A DNA stretch of 64,000 nt from Methylotenera_A sp040387515 (GCA_040387515.1 JAZKDP010000009.1:1-64000); one strand, 5' to 3'; counted from the first letter of the stretch, positions 17,821 to 25,671 are shown. Translations and numbers: made by a program. The notes: generated by a model from the sequence alone, not told the origin.

Positions 17821-19407
17821 TTACCTGTTTTCTTGAGTATTTTTAGTGTTAACTTCGGTGCTATTTTTATTTTCGGTTTTAGCTGCAGATTCAGCTGGAG
17901 ACTGAGTATCTTGCCAGCCACCGCCAGCCGCACGGTACAAAGCAATCCAAGCATTATTACGGTCTTTTAATACGTTAACTTGGTTGGTTTGCGCCTGCAA
18001 AGCATAACGACGGTTTTCTTCTAGCTCAATCAAATTGGCGAATCCTGCACTTACTTTTTGCTCTGTTGCCAGCAGTGATGCTTGATAGCCATTTAACGCT
18101 GTTTGTACATCCGTTTGTCTATCTGTACTGGCGTGTAAATTCACCAGCGCATCTTCCACCTCTTTTACTGCGTAGCGTACTTTGCTACGATAGTTTGCTG
18201 CGGATTCTTCATATTTAGCTTCTGCAGTATTCACATTCGCCTTGCGTTTACCTGCATCAAAAATCGGCAAAGTAATGGAGATTGGGCCTAGCGACCAGAC
18301 TTCGCCTTCACCCTTAAAGCCTGGGCCTGAAAGTCGCATCCAGCCGATTGAGCCGTTAAGAGAAACTTTTGGTAAACGTTGTACTTGCGTATTTCTCACC
18401 TCTGCCGCGGCTGTCATTAAATCGGCTTCCGCGCTAACAATATCTGGTCGCTGACTAATAATCGTGGCAGGAACTTCTGCAATGGTGAAGAGCGTTTGAT
18501 TGTTTTCATTGGTCATAAAAGTCGTATCGGCAAGCTTTTGTCTTAACGTGGTTTCGTCTAAATCAGTCAGAGCAACCAATTCTTTAATACCTAAATCACA
18601 TTGTGCTTGTTGTACTTTTGCTTGCTGCGCGGCATCGGCGGCACTAGCAAGTGCCAACTGGTAAGCGGCATTGGCGCTAAAGCCGGCTTTGAAAGATATT
18701 TCGGTGACACGTGCAGATTCTGCACGCGATTTCATATCGTTTTGGTTAATGCTTAATTGTATTTGGCAAAAGCGCTGATTAAAGTAAGACGTGGCAAGTT
18801 CTGCTGCCACGGCAACGCGTGCATCATGCCAGCCGGCTTGTGCAGCACTTTCACGTGCTTGTGCCGCTTTCAGTAATCCACGATTTGCGCCAAATAAATC
18901 CAGTTCCCATGCGGCTTGCGCATTGATTTGGCTTGTTGTAATCGCTTGGCCGCCTTGTGCGCCAGCACCAAAACCATTTGCTTGTCCACTTCCAACAGGT
19001 ATAGCACTTGCGCCATTAATGCCGATGGCTGGTTGTTGCACTGCTTTGGATGATGAAAATGTGGTGTCTAAAGTAGGCAGTAAAGATGAATATGCGCCTA
19101 CTCGATTGGCTCTTGCTTCTGCAATTTTGGTTTTTGCCGTCGCAATATTAACCGACTCTGCTTGTGCTTTTTCAATGAGTTCTAGTAACAGCGCATCGTT
19201 ATATTGTGTCCAAAATGTCTGCAGCTGTGATAATTCGCCACCATGTGGCAAACTGGTTTGCCAAGCAGGCGCGATTTTTGTCGCTGCGATTGTGTCTTTA
19301 GGCGAAGCTTTGTTTTTTAGAAAATCTAAAGAAGCACAGCCTGACAAACTGATACCCAAAAAGCTGGCTAAAATTATGTGGAAAAATGGTTTGGGCATTT
19401 TATTCAT
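17821..19407 (-). CDS. Outer-membrane efflux lipoprotein, TolC/NodT family
   Basis: Outer-membrane channel of the tripartite pump. 528 residues with a type II signal peptide ending LSGCASLDF, so the mature protein is lipidated at Cys23. Two repeated OEP domains are recognisable by long Ala/Glu-rich helices (for example ELDLFGANRGLLKAAQARES) and the ITLPIFDAGKRKANVNTAEA region. The C-terminal 30 residues are a low-complexity Lys/Asn/Glu tail, longer than usual for the family. The start overlaps the end of the tetR gene by 8 bp. Confidence 0.92.
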   Translation of the reverse strand: MNKMPKPFFHIILASFLGISLSGCASLDFLKNKASPKDTIAATKIAPAWQTSLPHGGELSQLQTFWTQYNDALLLELIEKAQAESVNIATAKTKIAEARANRVGAYSSLLPTLDTTFSSSKAVQQPAIGINGASAIPVGSGQANGFGAGAQGGQAITTSQINAQAAWELDLFGANRGLLKAAQARESAAQAGWHDARVAVAAELATSYFNQRFCQIQLSINQNDMKSRAESARVTEISFKAGFSANAAYQLALASAADAAQQAKVQQAQCDLGIKELVALTDLDETTLRQKLADTTFMTNENNQTLFTIAEVPATIISQRPDIVSAEADLMTAAAEVRNTQVQRLPKVSLNGSIGWMRLSGPGFKGEGEVWSLGPISITLPIFDAGKRKANVNTAEAKYEESAANYRSKVRYAVKEVEDALVNLHASTDRQTDVQTALNGYQASLLATEQKVSAGFANLIELEENRRYALQAQTNQVNVLKDRNNAWIALYRAAGGGWQDTQSPAESAAKTENKNSTEVNTKNTQENR

Positions 19408-20131
19408 CTTTTTTTAACGATTTCCCTGCTAGATTTTTTCGCCTGTTAGCTTCAGCATGCACCATATTCACAGCAAAAAAAGTGAGTCTTTCATGCAGCA
19501 CATCTAGAGCTTCGTGCGTTGCCGTGAGGGCGGGTGTAATGCGCTCTATTACATCGCGACCTGTAAAAAGATGCACGCCCATCGCCACAATACAAAGTGC
19601 TAAACGGTGCAAATCGTCATCCACTTGGGTGATACCTAAATGTTTTTGCAGCAAGACAAGCAAGGCTTGATGATACGGCGCAATACCATTATCAATTTCT
19701 TCTTCCCATATACCTGTTGGCTCGACCATTTCACGCATATGTAAACGAACGTGCAGTTTTGCTATATCGCCTAATTTTAGCGGGCCAATAAAGCCCTGAA
19801 ATAATGCGCTTACTGCTTGTTCTAGAGATAAATTCACATCGCTAAATAAAGCAATATCATTCGCCGTATTGCCATATGACTCTGTAAATACAACGCGATA
19901 TAAGCCGGCTTTATCACCAAAATAGTAGGCAATCGCTGAAATATTGACGCGCGCTTCTTTGGCTATTTGTCTGGTAGATGTGCGTGCGTAGCCATGCTCA
20001 GCAAACAGCTTAAGTCCAGCCATCACCATGCGTTTTCTAGACTCTTCGCCATCCGCGCGCTTAGGCGATAATATTTCACAGAGTTTTATTTTAAATTCTC
20101 CATTTAAGCTGATATTTGCATCAGTTAACAA
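19400..20131 (-). CDS. TetR-family regulator with CecR-type (DUF1956) C-terminal domain
   Basis: Likely repressor of its own efflux operon. 243 residues. The N-terminal HTH runs from about 29 to 80 (GLKLFAEHGYARTSTRQIAK, then INISAIAYYFGDKAGLY-like recognition helix). The rest resembles the DUF1956 ligand-binding domain of CecR/YbiH. The only full-length start is a TTG at 20131 directly after an in-frame stop, with no Shine-Dalgarno; the next in-frame ATG is at about residue 35 and would cut into the HTH. First gene of the operon, 73 bp downstream of hvfC. The promoter and palindrome at 20130-20181 fit autorepression. Confidence 0.87.
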   Translation of the reverse strand: MLTDANISLNGEFKIKLCEILSPKRADGEESRKRMVMAGLKLFAEHGYARTSTRQIAKEARVNISAIAYYFGDKAGLYRVVFTESYGNTANDIALFSDVNLSLEQAVSALFQGFIGPLKLGDIAKLHVRLHMREMVEPTGIWEEEIDNGIAPYHQALLVLLQKHLGITQVDDDLHRLALCIVAMGVHLFTGRDVIERITPALTATHEALDVLHERLTFFAVNMVHAEANRRKNLAGKSLKKDE

Positions 20132-20181
20132 TTAAATCAAACGATTGATTTAATTATTTCAGATAGTAATTTTAATTGCAA
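20130..20181 (-). promoter_or_regulatory. Promoter and operator palindrome of the tetR-efflux operon
   Basis: On the minus strand: -35 TTGCAA (20181-20176), 17-bp spacer, -10 AATAAT (20158-20153, 5 of 6 consensus). A perfect 11-bp inverted repeat AATTAAATCAA / TTGATTTAATT with a 4-base centre spans 20130-20155. It overlaps the -10 element and the predicted transcription start, the usual place for a TetR-type operator. The predicted leader before the TTG start is only about 15 bases. Confidence 0.65.
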
Positions 20182-20204
20182 GCGATAGATTTAACTTGCA
20201 GGTT

Positions 20205-21002
20205 TTATTTGTGTTGAGTGGCGTTTCTGTGGGGGAGGTTTACATCGAGGGTGTGTTGGCTGGGTACGATTGCCTGTTGCTTGCATAAGTCATCCAGTAT
20301 CTCTGCACCAAATCGCATAAATACATCTAAATCTGGATGTTGTAATTGATTGGCAAGCGTTGTTAATGCAAGCCTGCCGGTTAGTGGTTGTGACTGGGAA
20401 AATGATTCTTGAATGAGCGATAAAAGATTGAAAGTGACAGGGTTAAGCACAATAAACTTCACTTCGAAACTAGTATTCCTGAATACGAGTAAATAAGTTT
20501 TTTCAATGGTTATGGATTTAAAGCGCTTTGATATTGTGTGTACAGGGTAATCGTAAACCATTAATGCGCTGGCGGGTGCGAGTGTAATCACATCATCCAA
20601 ACAATTTAATTCTGTATTTGATTCTGCCGTTTCTAGTTTATTTGTTTGTTGGCTGCTAATCGCCAGCTCTATCCATTCGTAATGCGCAAGCGGTTTTAGG
20701 TAAGGTGGTAAATCCGTAATGCTTTCTAAAAATACTAAAAACTGCTGTGGAATTTCTCTAAAAATCGGGCTATTAGCAGAATAATTGGCGACAAAATTGC
20801 GTATTAAATGCCGCCATTTACGTTTGCCCAATACGTTTTGACACACCGGAAAGCAAATTGAAACGGACTCAAAGATATTGTGAAATACTGATTCGCGATA
20901 AACCGCCATGCGTTTTTCAACCACATTGGCAGGTTTAGGGTGCAGTTTAGGATTGCGAATATGCGCGGTAAACGCCAGTTGGTAATGTTGGAAATCTAAC
21001 AT
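20205..21002 (-). CDS. hvfC: HvfC/BufC-like partner protein (DUF2063)
   Basis: 265 residues. The N-terminal DUF2063 domain (about 1-100) is recognisable: the FTAHIRNP start, a Lys/Arg-rich RMAVYRESVFHNI helix, an Ile/Phe-rich core and LRNFVANYSANSPIFREIP-type helices. The C-terminal part (about 150-240) resembles the second, substrate-recognition-like domain of this family. In MNIO systems this protein is the partner of the DUF692 enzyme and is thought to help it recognise the precursor peptide. Its ATG overlaps the hvfB stop by 7 bp, giving translational coupling. The symbol is by analogy with Haemophilus hvfC. Confidence 0.85.
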   Translation of the reverse strand: MLDFQHYQLAFTAHIRNPKLHPKPANVVEKRMAVYRESVFHNIFESVSICFPVCQNVLGKRKWRHLIRNFVANYSANSPIFREIPQQFLVFLESITDLPPYLKPLAHYEWIELAISSQQTNKLETAESNTELNCLDDVITLAPASALMVYDYPVHTISKRFKSITIEKTYLLVFRNTSFEVKFIVLNPVTFNLLSLIQESFSQSQPLTGRLALTTLANQLQHPDLDVFMRFGAEILDDLCKQQAIVPSQHTLDVNLPHRNATQHK

Positions 21003-21946
21003 GGTGCAAGCACTAAACTTTGTGAATGATTAATGGATTGCTTGCTATGATAATTTGCCTGGTAAGCGGCTATTTTATTCACTTCACGCATCAGTATTGG
21101 CAGCGGCGGAATATTATTATCGCGCTCTAATAATGTCGGAAAAGTGCCGAATAATTGATAGGCGGTGTCTAATAAATCCCACACAGGATCAATCACATCC
21201 TTGCCATGTGTATCAATCAATAAGTTTGGCGATTGCTGGTAATGTCCGGCAATGTGGCTGTAAACAATGCGTTCGGCAGGAATATGATGTAAAAAATCCT
21301 GCGCGAGTTTTATGGGGTCTTGCTGGTGGGCAAAGTTCACACTATTCACGTAAATGTTATTAATGTCTAAGTGCAGCCAGCAGTCTGCTTCCTGCAGTAC
21401 GGCATTTAAAAAGGTGATTTCATCCATGGTGGAAATCGGTGCAGCGGCATAAAAAGAAGCATTTTCTATGGCAATGCGCTGGCCTAGAATGTCCTGCGTT
21501 TGGCGAATACGTTGCGCGACATATTTAACCGCTTCTTCCGTAAAGGGAATGGGCAGTAAGTCATACAAATAGCCTGGCTGGTTTTGATAAAAATCGCTGC
21601 AGTAACTTAAATGCTCGGTATATAGCGGGATTTTATTGGCAGATAAAAACTGCTTAACTTGTTTTAAGAAATCTGTATTGAGTGGATCTGGGCCACCCAA
21701 TGATAAACACAAGCCGTGGCAGGCAATGGGGTAGCGTTCTACGAACCAAGCTAGATCTGCTTCGGCTTTGCCACCAGCATTGATCCAGTTTTCTGGTGCG
21801 ATTTCGACAAAATGAATATTTGCGATAGATGAGTCTTGATTGAAAGACTGTGAATTGTAAGACTCTTGGTACAGGCTCTGGATTTGAGGAATCAGCTCGC
21901 GCTTTAACCCCAAACCCACGCCCTTAATATCCGCTAAAGATGACAC
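20996..21946 (-). CDS. hvfB: HvfB/BufB-like multinuclear iron oxidase (MNIO, DUF692)
   Basis: Predicted multi-iron enzyme that oxidatively modifies Cys residues of a ribosomal precursor peptide, giving copper-binding groups in characterised relatives. 316 residues, TIM-barrel type. Metal-site motifs are intact: HGLCLSLGG, TEHLSYCSD, the Glu-Asn of IENASFY, HLDINNIYVN, SHIAGHY, DTHGKDVIDPVW and LLERDNNIP. Start is GTG at 21946; an in-frame TGA lies only 16 bp further upstream, so no alternative exists. An AGGG Shine-Dalgarno precedes it and is partly within a hairpin. It lies between hvfA and hvfC on one strand. Confidence 0.92.
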   Translation of the reverse strand: MSSLADIKGVGLGLKRELIPQIQSLYQESYNSQSFNQDSSIANIHFVEIAPENWINAGGKAEADLAWFVERYPIACHGLCLSLGGPDPLNTDFLKQVKQFLSANKIPLYTEHLSYCSDFYQNQPGYLYDLLPIPFTEEAVKYVAQRIRQTQDILGQRIAIENASFYAAAPISTMDEITFLNAVLQEADCWLHLDINNIYVNSVNFAHQQDPIKLAQDFLHHIPAERIVYSHIAGHYQQSPNLLIDTHGKDVIDPVWDLLDTAYQLFGTFPTLLERDNNIPPLPILMREVNKIAAYQANYHSKQSINHSQSLVLAPC

Positions 21947-21953
21947 AGTGACC

Positions 21954-21985
21954 CTAATGACTCAATGATTGAGCTACGGCATTAG
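21954..21985 (-). promoter_or_regulatory. Intercistronic hairpin between hvfA and hvfB
   Basis: Outer arms CTAATG (21954-21959) and CATTAG (21980-21985) enclose the small palindrome CTCAATGATTGAG (21961-21973). On the transcript the structure ends against the AGGG that precedes the hvfB GTG. It could lower hvfB translation relative to the precursor or mark an RNA-processing site. Confidence 0.45.
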
Positions 21986-22013
21986 TGACGCAATTAACGA
22001 AACTGGATAACAA

Positions 22014-22340
22014 TTACTTCGCTTTTTCTGTACTGCATTTACCTTCGCCACATTTGCCATCATGTGCTTTTGCAGCATCTTTTTTCATTTCCGCACTACA
22101 TTTGCCTTCACCGCATTTACCATCTTTGGCTTTTGCGGCATCTTTTTTCATTTCCGCACTACATTTACCTTCGCCACATTTACCGTCTTTGGCTTTTGTG
22201 TCGGCATCGGCAACTTGATATCCGCTAGATAATGATTGCATTGCAAAAGGGTTTTCTGCTGCGTTAACTGTTGCTGCGCCGATGGATAAAGCAAATGCAC
22301 TTGATAATGCTAAAGCGATTGTTTGGCTTGAAGTTTTCAT
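22014..22340 (-). CDS. hvfA: HvfA-like secreted Cys-repeat precursor peptide
   Basis: 108 residues. A Sec signal peptide (about 1-28, ending VNAAENPF) precedes a short linker, then three copies of a Lys-rich unit built around DGKCGEGKCS, giving six Cys, each in a [DE]GKC[GS] motif. This is the pattern of HvfA-type MNIO substrates, whose EGKCG cysteines are converted to oxazolone/thioamide copper ligands. ATG at 22340 with AAGGA upstream. It is the first of hvfA-hvfB-hvfC and follows a sigma/anti-sigma pair, as in related loci. Unlike some relatives, half of the motifs end in Ser instead of Gly and no DoxX gene follows. Confidence 0.88.
   Translation of the reverse strand: MKTSSQTIALALSSAFALSIGAATVNAAENPFAMQSLSSGYQVADADTKAKDGKCGEGKCSAEMKKDAAKAKDGKCGEGKCSAEMKKDAAKAHDGKCGEGKCSTEKAK
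22035..22199. repeat. In-frame 63-bp tandem repeats inside hvfA
   Basis: Copies begin at 22035, 22098 and 22161, exactly 63 bp apart; the last one is partial. Each encodes 21 residues with two Cys. The near-identity at DNA level suggests recent unit duplication, so copy number may vary between strains. Confidence 0.9.
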
Positions 22341-22499
22341 GGTTTGTATCCTTTTTAGTTTCGGTTGGTAAAATTAAATTAATTAAAATTAATCTAGATA
22401 AAATAAATCATAAGTAAATAAACCTAAGTTTTAATCAATAAATTTTGCTTAATCATATTGCGCCTACTTATTATCTGTATGCCCTGTCATATACTCAAT

Positions 22500-22751
22500 T
22501 TAATCTGCAATAGATTCAATTGAGTTGGCGATACGGGCTTTAGTTGCCGCTGGTAATTGAATATTGTGATCGCTTTCAACTAATTGGGCGATGCGATTTA
22601 AGGCAGTACGCATCACCATTATTTGCTGGCTAAAGCGCTTACAGTATTTACATATGACTAAGTGTAGATTTACAGCAAAACGTTCACGCCAAGTTAATTG
22701 ACGATCTAACGATTTTGAAATAAGTTGAGTGGTCTCTCTACAATTCAACAT
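22500..22751 (-). CDS. Zinc-binding anti-sigma factor (ZAS/zf-HC2 type)
   Basis: 83 residues without a transmembrane segment. Cys4 near the start and the HLVICKYC motif (Hx3Cx2C, about residues 30-37) form the zinc-binding anti-sigma signature; an amphipathic helix follows. Soluble ZAS proteins release their sigma factor when thiols are oxidised or the metal is lost. The gene lies 9 bp after the ECF sigma gene, the standard arrangement, and 159 bp before hvfA. It presumably holds the sigma factor inactive until redox or metal stress. Confidence 0.85.
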   Translation of the reverse strand: MLNCRETTQLISKSLDRQLTWRERFAVNLHLVICKYCKRFSQQIMVMRTALNRIAQLVESDHNIQLPAATKARIANSIESIAD

Positions 22752-22760
22752 AATTAACTT

Positions 22761-23324
22761 TTAAGCATTTAGCCAATTGATTTCCAAGCATTTTCGAATT
22801 CCCATACGGGCTCTATATAACATCACCCAAGCATTGGTCGTGGTGATATTCAGTTCCTTACAGATTTCTGTATTATCAGTTTCATGCACATCGCGCAGCA
22901 TAAATAGCGTGGCTAATTTAGCGGGCAGTTTGTCCATACAGTTTTGCAATATGCGCAAAAACTGTTTTTGTTCCAAAGCGTCTTCAGGCATGTCCCAAGC
23001 CATTGGCCCTTCAATCCAATGTCCTGTTTCATCAAAAAACTCATCCATATTGGCGTCTGCATCAGACATTAAATTGCTGGCGGCGATTTCGCGACTATTT
23101 TTGCGCATCACATCAATAATCTTATGTTTTAAAATACCAGTTAACCAAGTGCGCGGGGATGAATCGCCAGAAAAAGAGGGGCTTTTAATGGCGGCTAAAA
23201 ACGTCTCTTGCACCACGTCTTCTGCCAAGTGCTGGTCACGCAGACGCGCTAAAGCAAAACGGTATAAAAAATCCCCATGTTGGTTAAGCCAGTCATGCAT
23301 ATTGCTTGGTTTCATGCACAACAT
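22761..23324 (-). CDS. ECF-subfamily RNA polymerase sigma factor
   Basis: 187 residues. Sigma region 2 spans about 12-80: LYRFALARLRDQHLAEDVVQ, then TFLAAIKS and SPRTWLTGILKHKIID. Region 4 spans about 128-180: LPAKLATLFMLRDVHETDN, then the HTH with ITTTNAWVMLYRARMGIRKC. Between them is a longer-than-usual linker with a Trp/Met-rich segment (EGPMAWDMPEDAL). It is expected to direct transcription of its own operon and of hvfABC. Candidate starts are ATG at 23324, 23315 and 23300. A similar sigma/ZAS/DUF692/DUF2063 grouping exists in Neisseria, from memory. Confidence 0.93.
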   Translation of the reverse strand: MLCMKPSNMHDWLNQHGDFLYRFALARLRDQHLAEDVVQETFLAAIKSPSFSGDSSPRTWLTGILKHKIIDVMRKNSREIAASNLMSDADANMDEFFDETGHWIEGPMAWDMPEDALEQKQFLRILQNCMDKLPAKLATLFMLRDVHETDNTEICKELNITTTNAWVMLYRARMGIRKCLEINWLNA

Positions 23325-23371
23325 TCAATCATGACAGTGAAAATTAAGCAACTTGAAGCCAAGCAGCTTGA

Positions 23372-23393
23372 AATGTTGATGTCATTCAACATT
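23372..23393. repeat. 8-bp inverted repeat upstream of the sigma gene
   Basis: AATGTTGA / TCAACATT around a 6-base centre, overlapping the stop codon of the DUF1841 gene and lying 48 bp upstream of the sigma start. No T-tract. It is either a weak terminator of the preceding operon or a regulatory site for the sigma gene. Confidence 0.4.
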
Positions 23394-23828
23394 AATACCA
23401 GCTTTTTGCTGCAGTAACTTTAAATAATGTGCGCTATCTAAACCTGCATTGTTACGTTGCGCCAGCCAAATGGTTTCAGCTAAACAATCCAAAATATCAT
23501 GCAGTGCATCATGTGCATTTTGATGTTTAATCTTTAATTGCTCATAAATCGGCGCAATGCCAATAGGCTGGTTAATGCTGATTTGTTCCAATATAGATAA
23601 GTGCAAACTCATGTGTAAGAACGGGTTGGTTTCACCCATTTCTGGATAATAAGCGACCTGTTTATAGTGTTCTGGCGCATTTAAAATGCCATGATATTCA
23701 GGATGCAGATGCATGACGTTTAAGCCGAGTTTTTCTAAATCCGTTAATGGTTGTTGTAATTTAAATTTAGCCCAAGTGCCAAAAAAGAATTCGCGTACTT
23801 CATCACGAGAAGGGTTAAATAAAGCCAT
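23382..23828 (-). CDS. DUF1841 protein
   Basis: 148 residues, a betaproteobacterial/gammaproteobacterial family of unknown function. Family features are seen: N-terminal MALFNPSRDEVREFFFGTW, the central HPEYHGILNAPEHY block, and NPFLHMSLHLSILEQISINQ. The His-rich middle (MHLHPEYH, FLHMSLHLS) could bind a metal, but this is only a guess. Its start is 1 bp from the stop of the FIST gene; both belong to the minus-strand run rnfB-like, nth, FIST, DUF1841. Confidence 0.8.
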   Translation of the reverse strand: MALFNPSRDEVREFFFGTWAKFKLQQPLTDLEKLGLNVMHLHPEYHGILNAPEHYKQVAYYPEMGETNPFLHMSLHLSILEQISINQPIGIAPIYEQLKIKHQNAHDALHDILDCLAETIWLAQRNNAGLDSAHYLKLLQQKAGINVE

Positions 23829-23829
23829 G

Positions 23830-24918
23830 TTAGCGCCCGAAAAGTCCTAAAACTGCAGAGTATTGCAACAGTGTATTTTTGCCAAGCACAGGTGCGATCT
23901 CACCATTGCCATAAAAGCCGATTAGCGGCAAATGCGGGAATAAAGTGCGGATTAAAGCTAAATCTTGATCCAGGCCGTTATAAAAATAAGGGCCGCGGCC
24001 AAGGTTTGAAAACAATAAGGAAAACTGTGGTTTTACCGATAATTGTTGTTTAAGCTGTGTCGCCGTTTTCACTAAATCTACTTGCGCGGCATCCATATCA
24101 CGCACTGCCCAGCTTATCCAATCGCCAACTTGCAATGGTTTGGCGAGTGTCACCGCGCCAGAGGCTTCATCGCCCCCAATAATCGTAGCAAGTGAATAAT
24201 CGCCACGTTCAATATGCGATGCGCGCGTGGCATGTACCGCCATCAGTCGGTGATAAGGTATTGGTGTTTGATTGATCGGCGCATGCTTGTTCCAAGCGGA
24301 TTTTAATACGCTTAATGCAGATAAATTCGCAATATGAATGATGTCGTGCTGATTGCAAGCGGTAATCCTGCGTGGGCTAGTGATTAACTTTAATCCATGC
24401 GTTGCGCCAACCGCGTATTCCATATTGCTTAATTGCATTTCGCACAAACCTTGCGTAATGCCCTTAGCATTTTCCCACACCGAAAAAGAGCCATGTCCAA
24501 TCGCATCGCCAGAAACACCGCCAAATCGAACTGCATTTGAATCTAACCATAAACTATTAATTGCGTTGGGCGCGGTTAGTGTGAGTAAAGTTGATTCGTT
24601 TGTTAATGGGGTGTCTTTGGCTGGTTTTAACCAAATATTTTCAGAAAATACCATCGCGGCCGCGGCGGGGCTATCAATCACCCAGTCTTCTTCCGTAAAA
24701 ATGCCAATGGCTGAACAGCCGATTATTTGCGTACAACTCGCAGCTTTTGCTGCGGCTTTAATCGCCAGTTGTGGGTGTGAAGCAAACTCTGAAGTTAAAA
24801 ATAACAATACGCAGGCAGGAGAATCCAGCTGTGCTTTTTCCATTGCTGCTAAAACCGCTTGCGCTGCCAGTTCTGGCAAGGCTTTATTGCCTATCGCTAA
24901 TCCAGTGGCTACTTTCAT
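23830..24918 (-). CDS. FIST-domain sensory protein (FIST N and FIST C)
   Basis: 362 residues. The FIST N domain covers about 35-200 (SCTQIIGCSAIGIFTEEDW and a Gly-rich SGDAIGHGSFSVWENA region). FIST C covers about 215-345, ending with the typical GNGEIAPVLGKNTLLQYSAV. FIST domains are input modules thought to bind small ligands such as amino acids. Here the domain stands alone without an attached kinase or cyclase, so the output partner is unknown. It lies 2 bp after nth and 1 bp before DUF1841, so it is co-transcribed with both. Confidence 0.85.
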   Translation of the reverse strand: MKVATGLAIGNKALPELAAQAVLAAMEKAQLDSPACVLLFLTSEFASHPQLAIKAAAKAASCTQIIGCSAIGIFTEEDWVIDSPAAAAMVFSENIWLKPAKDTPLTNESTLLTLTAPNAINSLWLDSNAVRFGGVSGDAIGHGSFSVWENAKGITQGLCEMQLSNMEYAVGATHGLKLITSPRRITACNQHDIIHIANLSALSVLKSAWNKHAPINQTPIPYHRLMAVHATRASHIERGDYSLATIIGGDEASGAVTLAKPLQVGDWISWAVRDMDAAQVDLVKTATQLKQQLSVKPQFSLLFSNLGRGPYFYNGLDQDLALIRTLFPHLPLIGFYGNGEIAPVLGKNTLLQYSAVLGLFGR

Positions 24919-24920
24919 GA

Positions 24921-25607
24921 TTAACTTATTATATCTTTACCAGTTATATCTTCGCCGGCCATAAGGTGCTTTGCTGGAATTAATTTATGCGGATATTCAC
25001 ATAAATCAACAATGCAACATTCTCCGCATTTTGGGTTACGAGCAGTACAAGTATAGCGGCCATGCAAAATTAACAGATGATGAGCGTCTTTTAGGAAAGC
25101 TTTTGGAATTGTTTTTAAATATTTTTGCTCAACAGCGAACACATTTTTGCCAGTAGCTAATTTGGTGCGATTACCTAAACGAAACAAATGCGTATCTACT
25201 GCAATTGTCGGTTGGTCAAAAGCCGTATTTAAAATGACGTTGGCTGTTTTTCGACCTACGCCAGGCAATGCTTCCAGCGTTTCTCTGGTATTAGGTACTT
25301 CGCTATTGTGCAAATCCATTAACTGTTTGCAGCAGGCAATCACATTTTTAGCTTTGGCGTGATACAAACCAATGGTTTTAATATAGTGCTCTAAGCCTTC
25401 AATGCCTAAATCGAATATGGACTCTGGTGTGTTTGCTACGGCAAATAATTTGCGTGTGGCAATGTTCACGCCTTTATCGGTGGCTTGTGCAGATAAGATG
25501 ACGGCGATTAACAATTCAAACGTACTGTTATGTTCCAGCTCAGTCGTTGGATGTGGAATCGCAATACTTAATCGTTTAAAAATCTCTAAGCGTTTTTCTG
25601 CGTTCAT
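24921..25607 (-). CDS. nth: Endonuclease III (DNA glycosylase/AP lyase)
   Basis: Removes oxidised pyrimidines and cleaves at abasic sites in base-excision repair. 228 residues, slightly longer than the E. coli enzyme because of a C-terminal tail after the cluster. Seen: the helix-hairpin-helix LPGVGRKTANVILN with the catalytic Lys, the VDTHLFRLGNR segment with the catalytic Asp, and the C-terminal Cx6Cx2Cx5C [4Fe-4S] loop (CTARNPKCGECCIVDLC). It lies between the RnfB-like ferredoxin gene and FIST; the pairing of nth with rnfB also occurs in E. coli and many relatives. Confidence 0.97.
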   Translation of the reverse strand: MNAEKRLEIFKRLSIAIPHPTTELEHNSTFELLIAVILSAQATDKGVNIATRKLFAVANTPESIFDLGIEGLEHYIKTIGLYHAKAKNVIACCKQLMDLHNSEVPNTRETLEALPGVGRKTANVILNTAFDQPTIAVDTHLFRLGNRTKLATGKNVFAVEQKYLKTIPKAFLKDAHHLLILHGRYTCTARNPKCGECCIVDLCEYPHKLIPAKHLMAGEDITGKDIIS

Positions 25608-25671
25608 TAAAGGTAACTATTAGTCATCGAAGTGCAATTAATCATAAAAATTATAAGTGGAGCGCGGTCTA

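Noticed and set aside
22035..22199. Possible CRISPR array
   Set aside because: The repeats are in-frame coding units without unique spacers, and no cas genes are present.
21985..22218. Open frame opposite hvfA with repeated HLPSPHLPS units
   Set aside because: It is the antisense shadow of the 63-bp coding repeats; it lacks a sensible ribosome-binding site and has no family.
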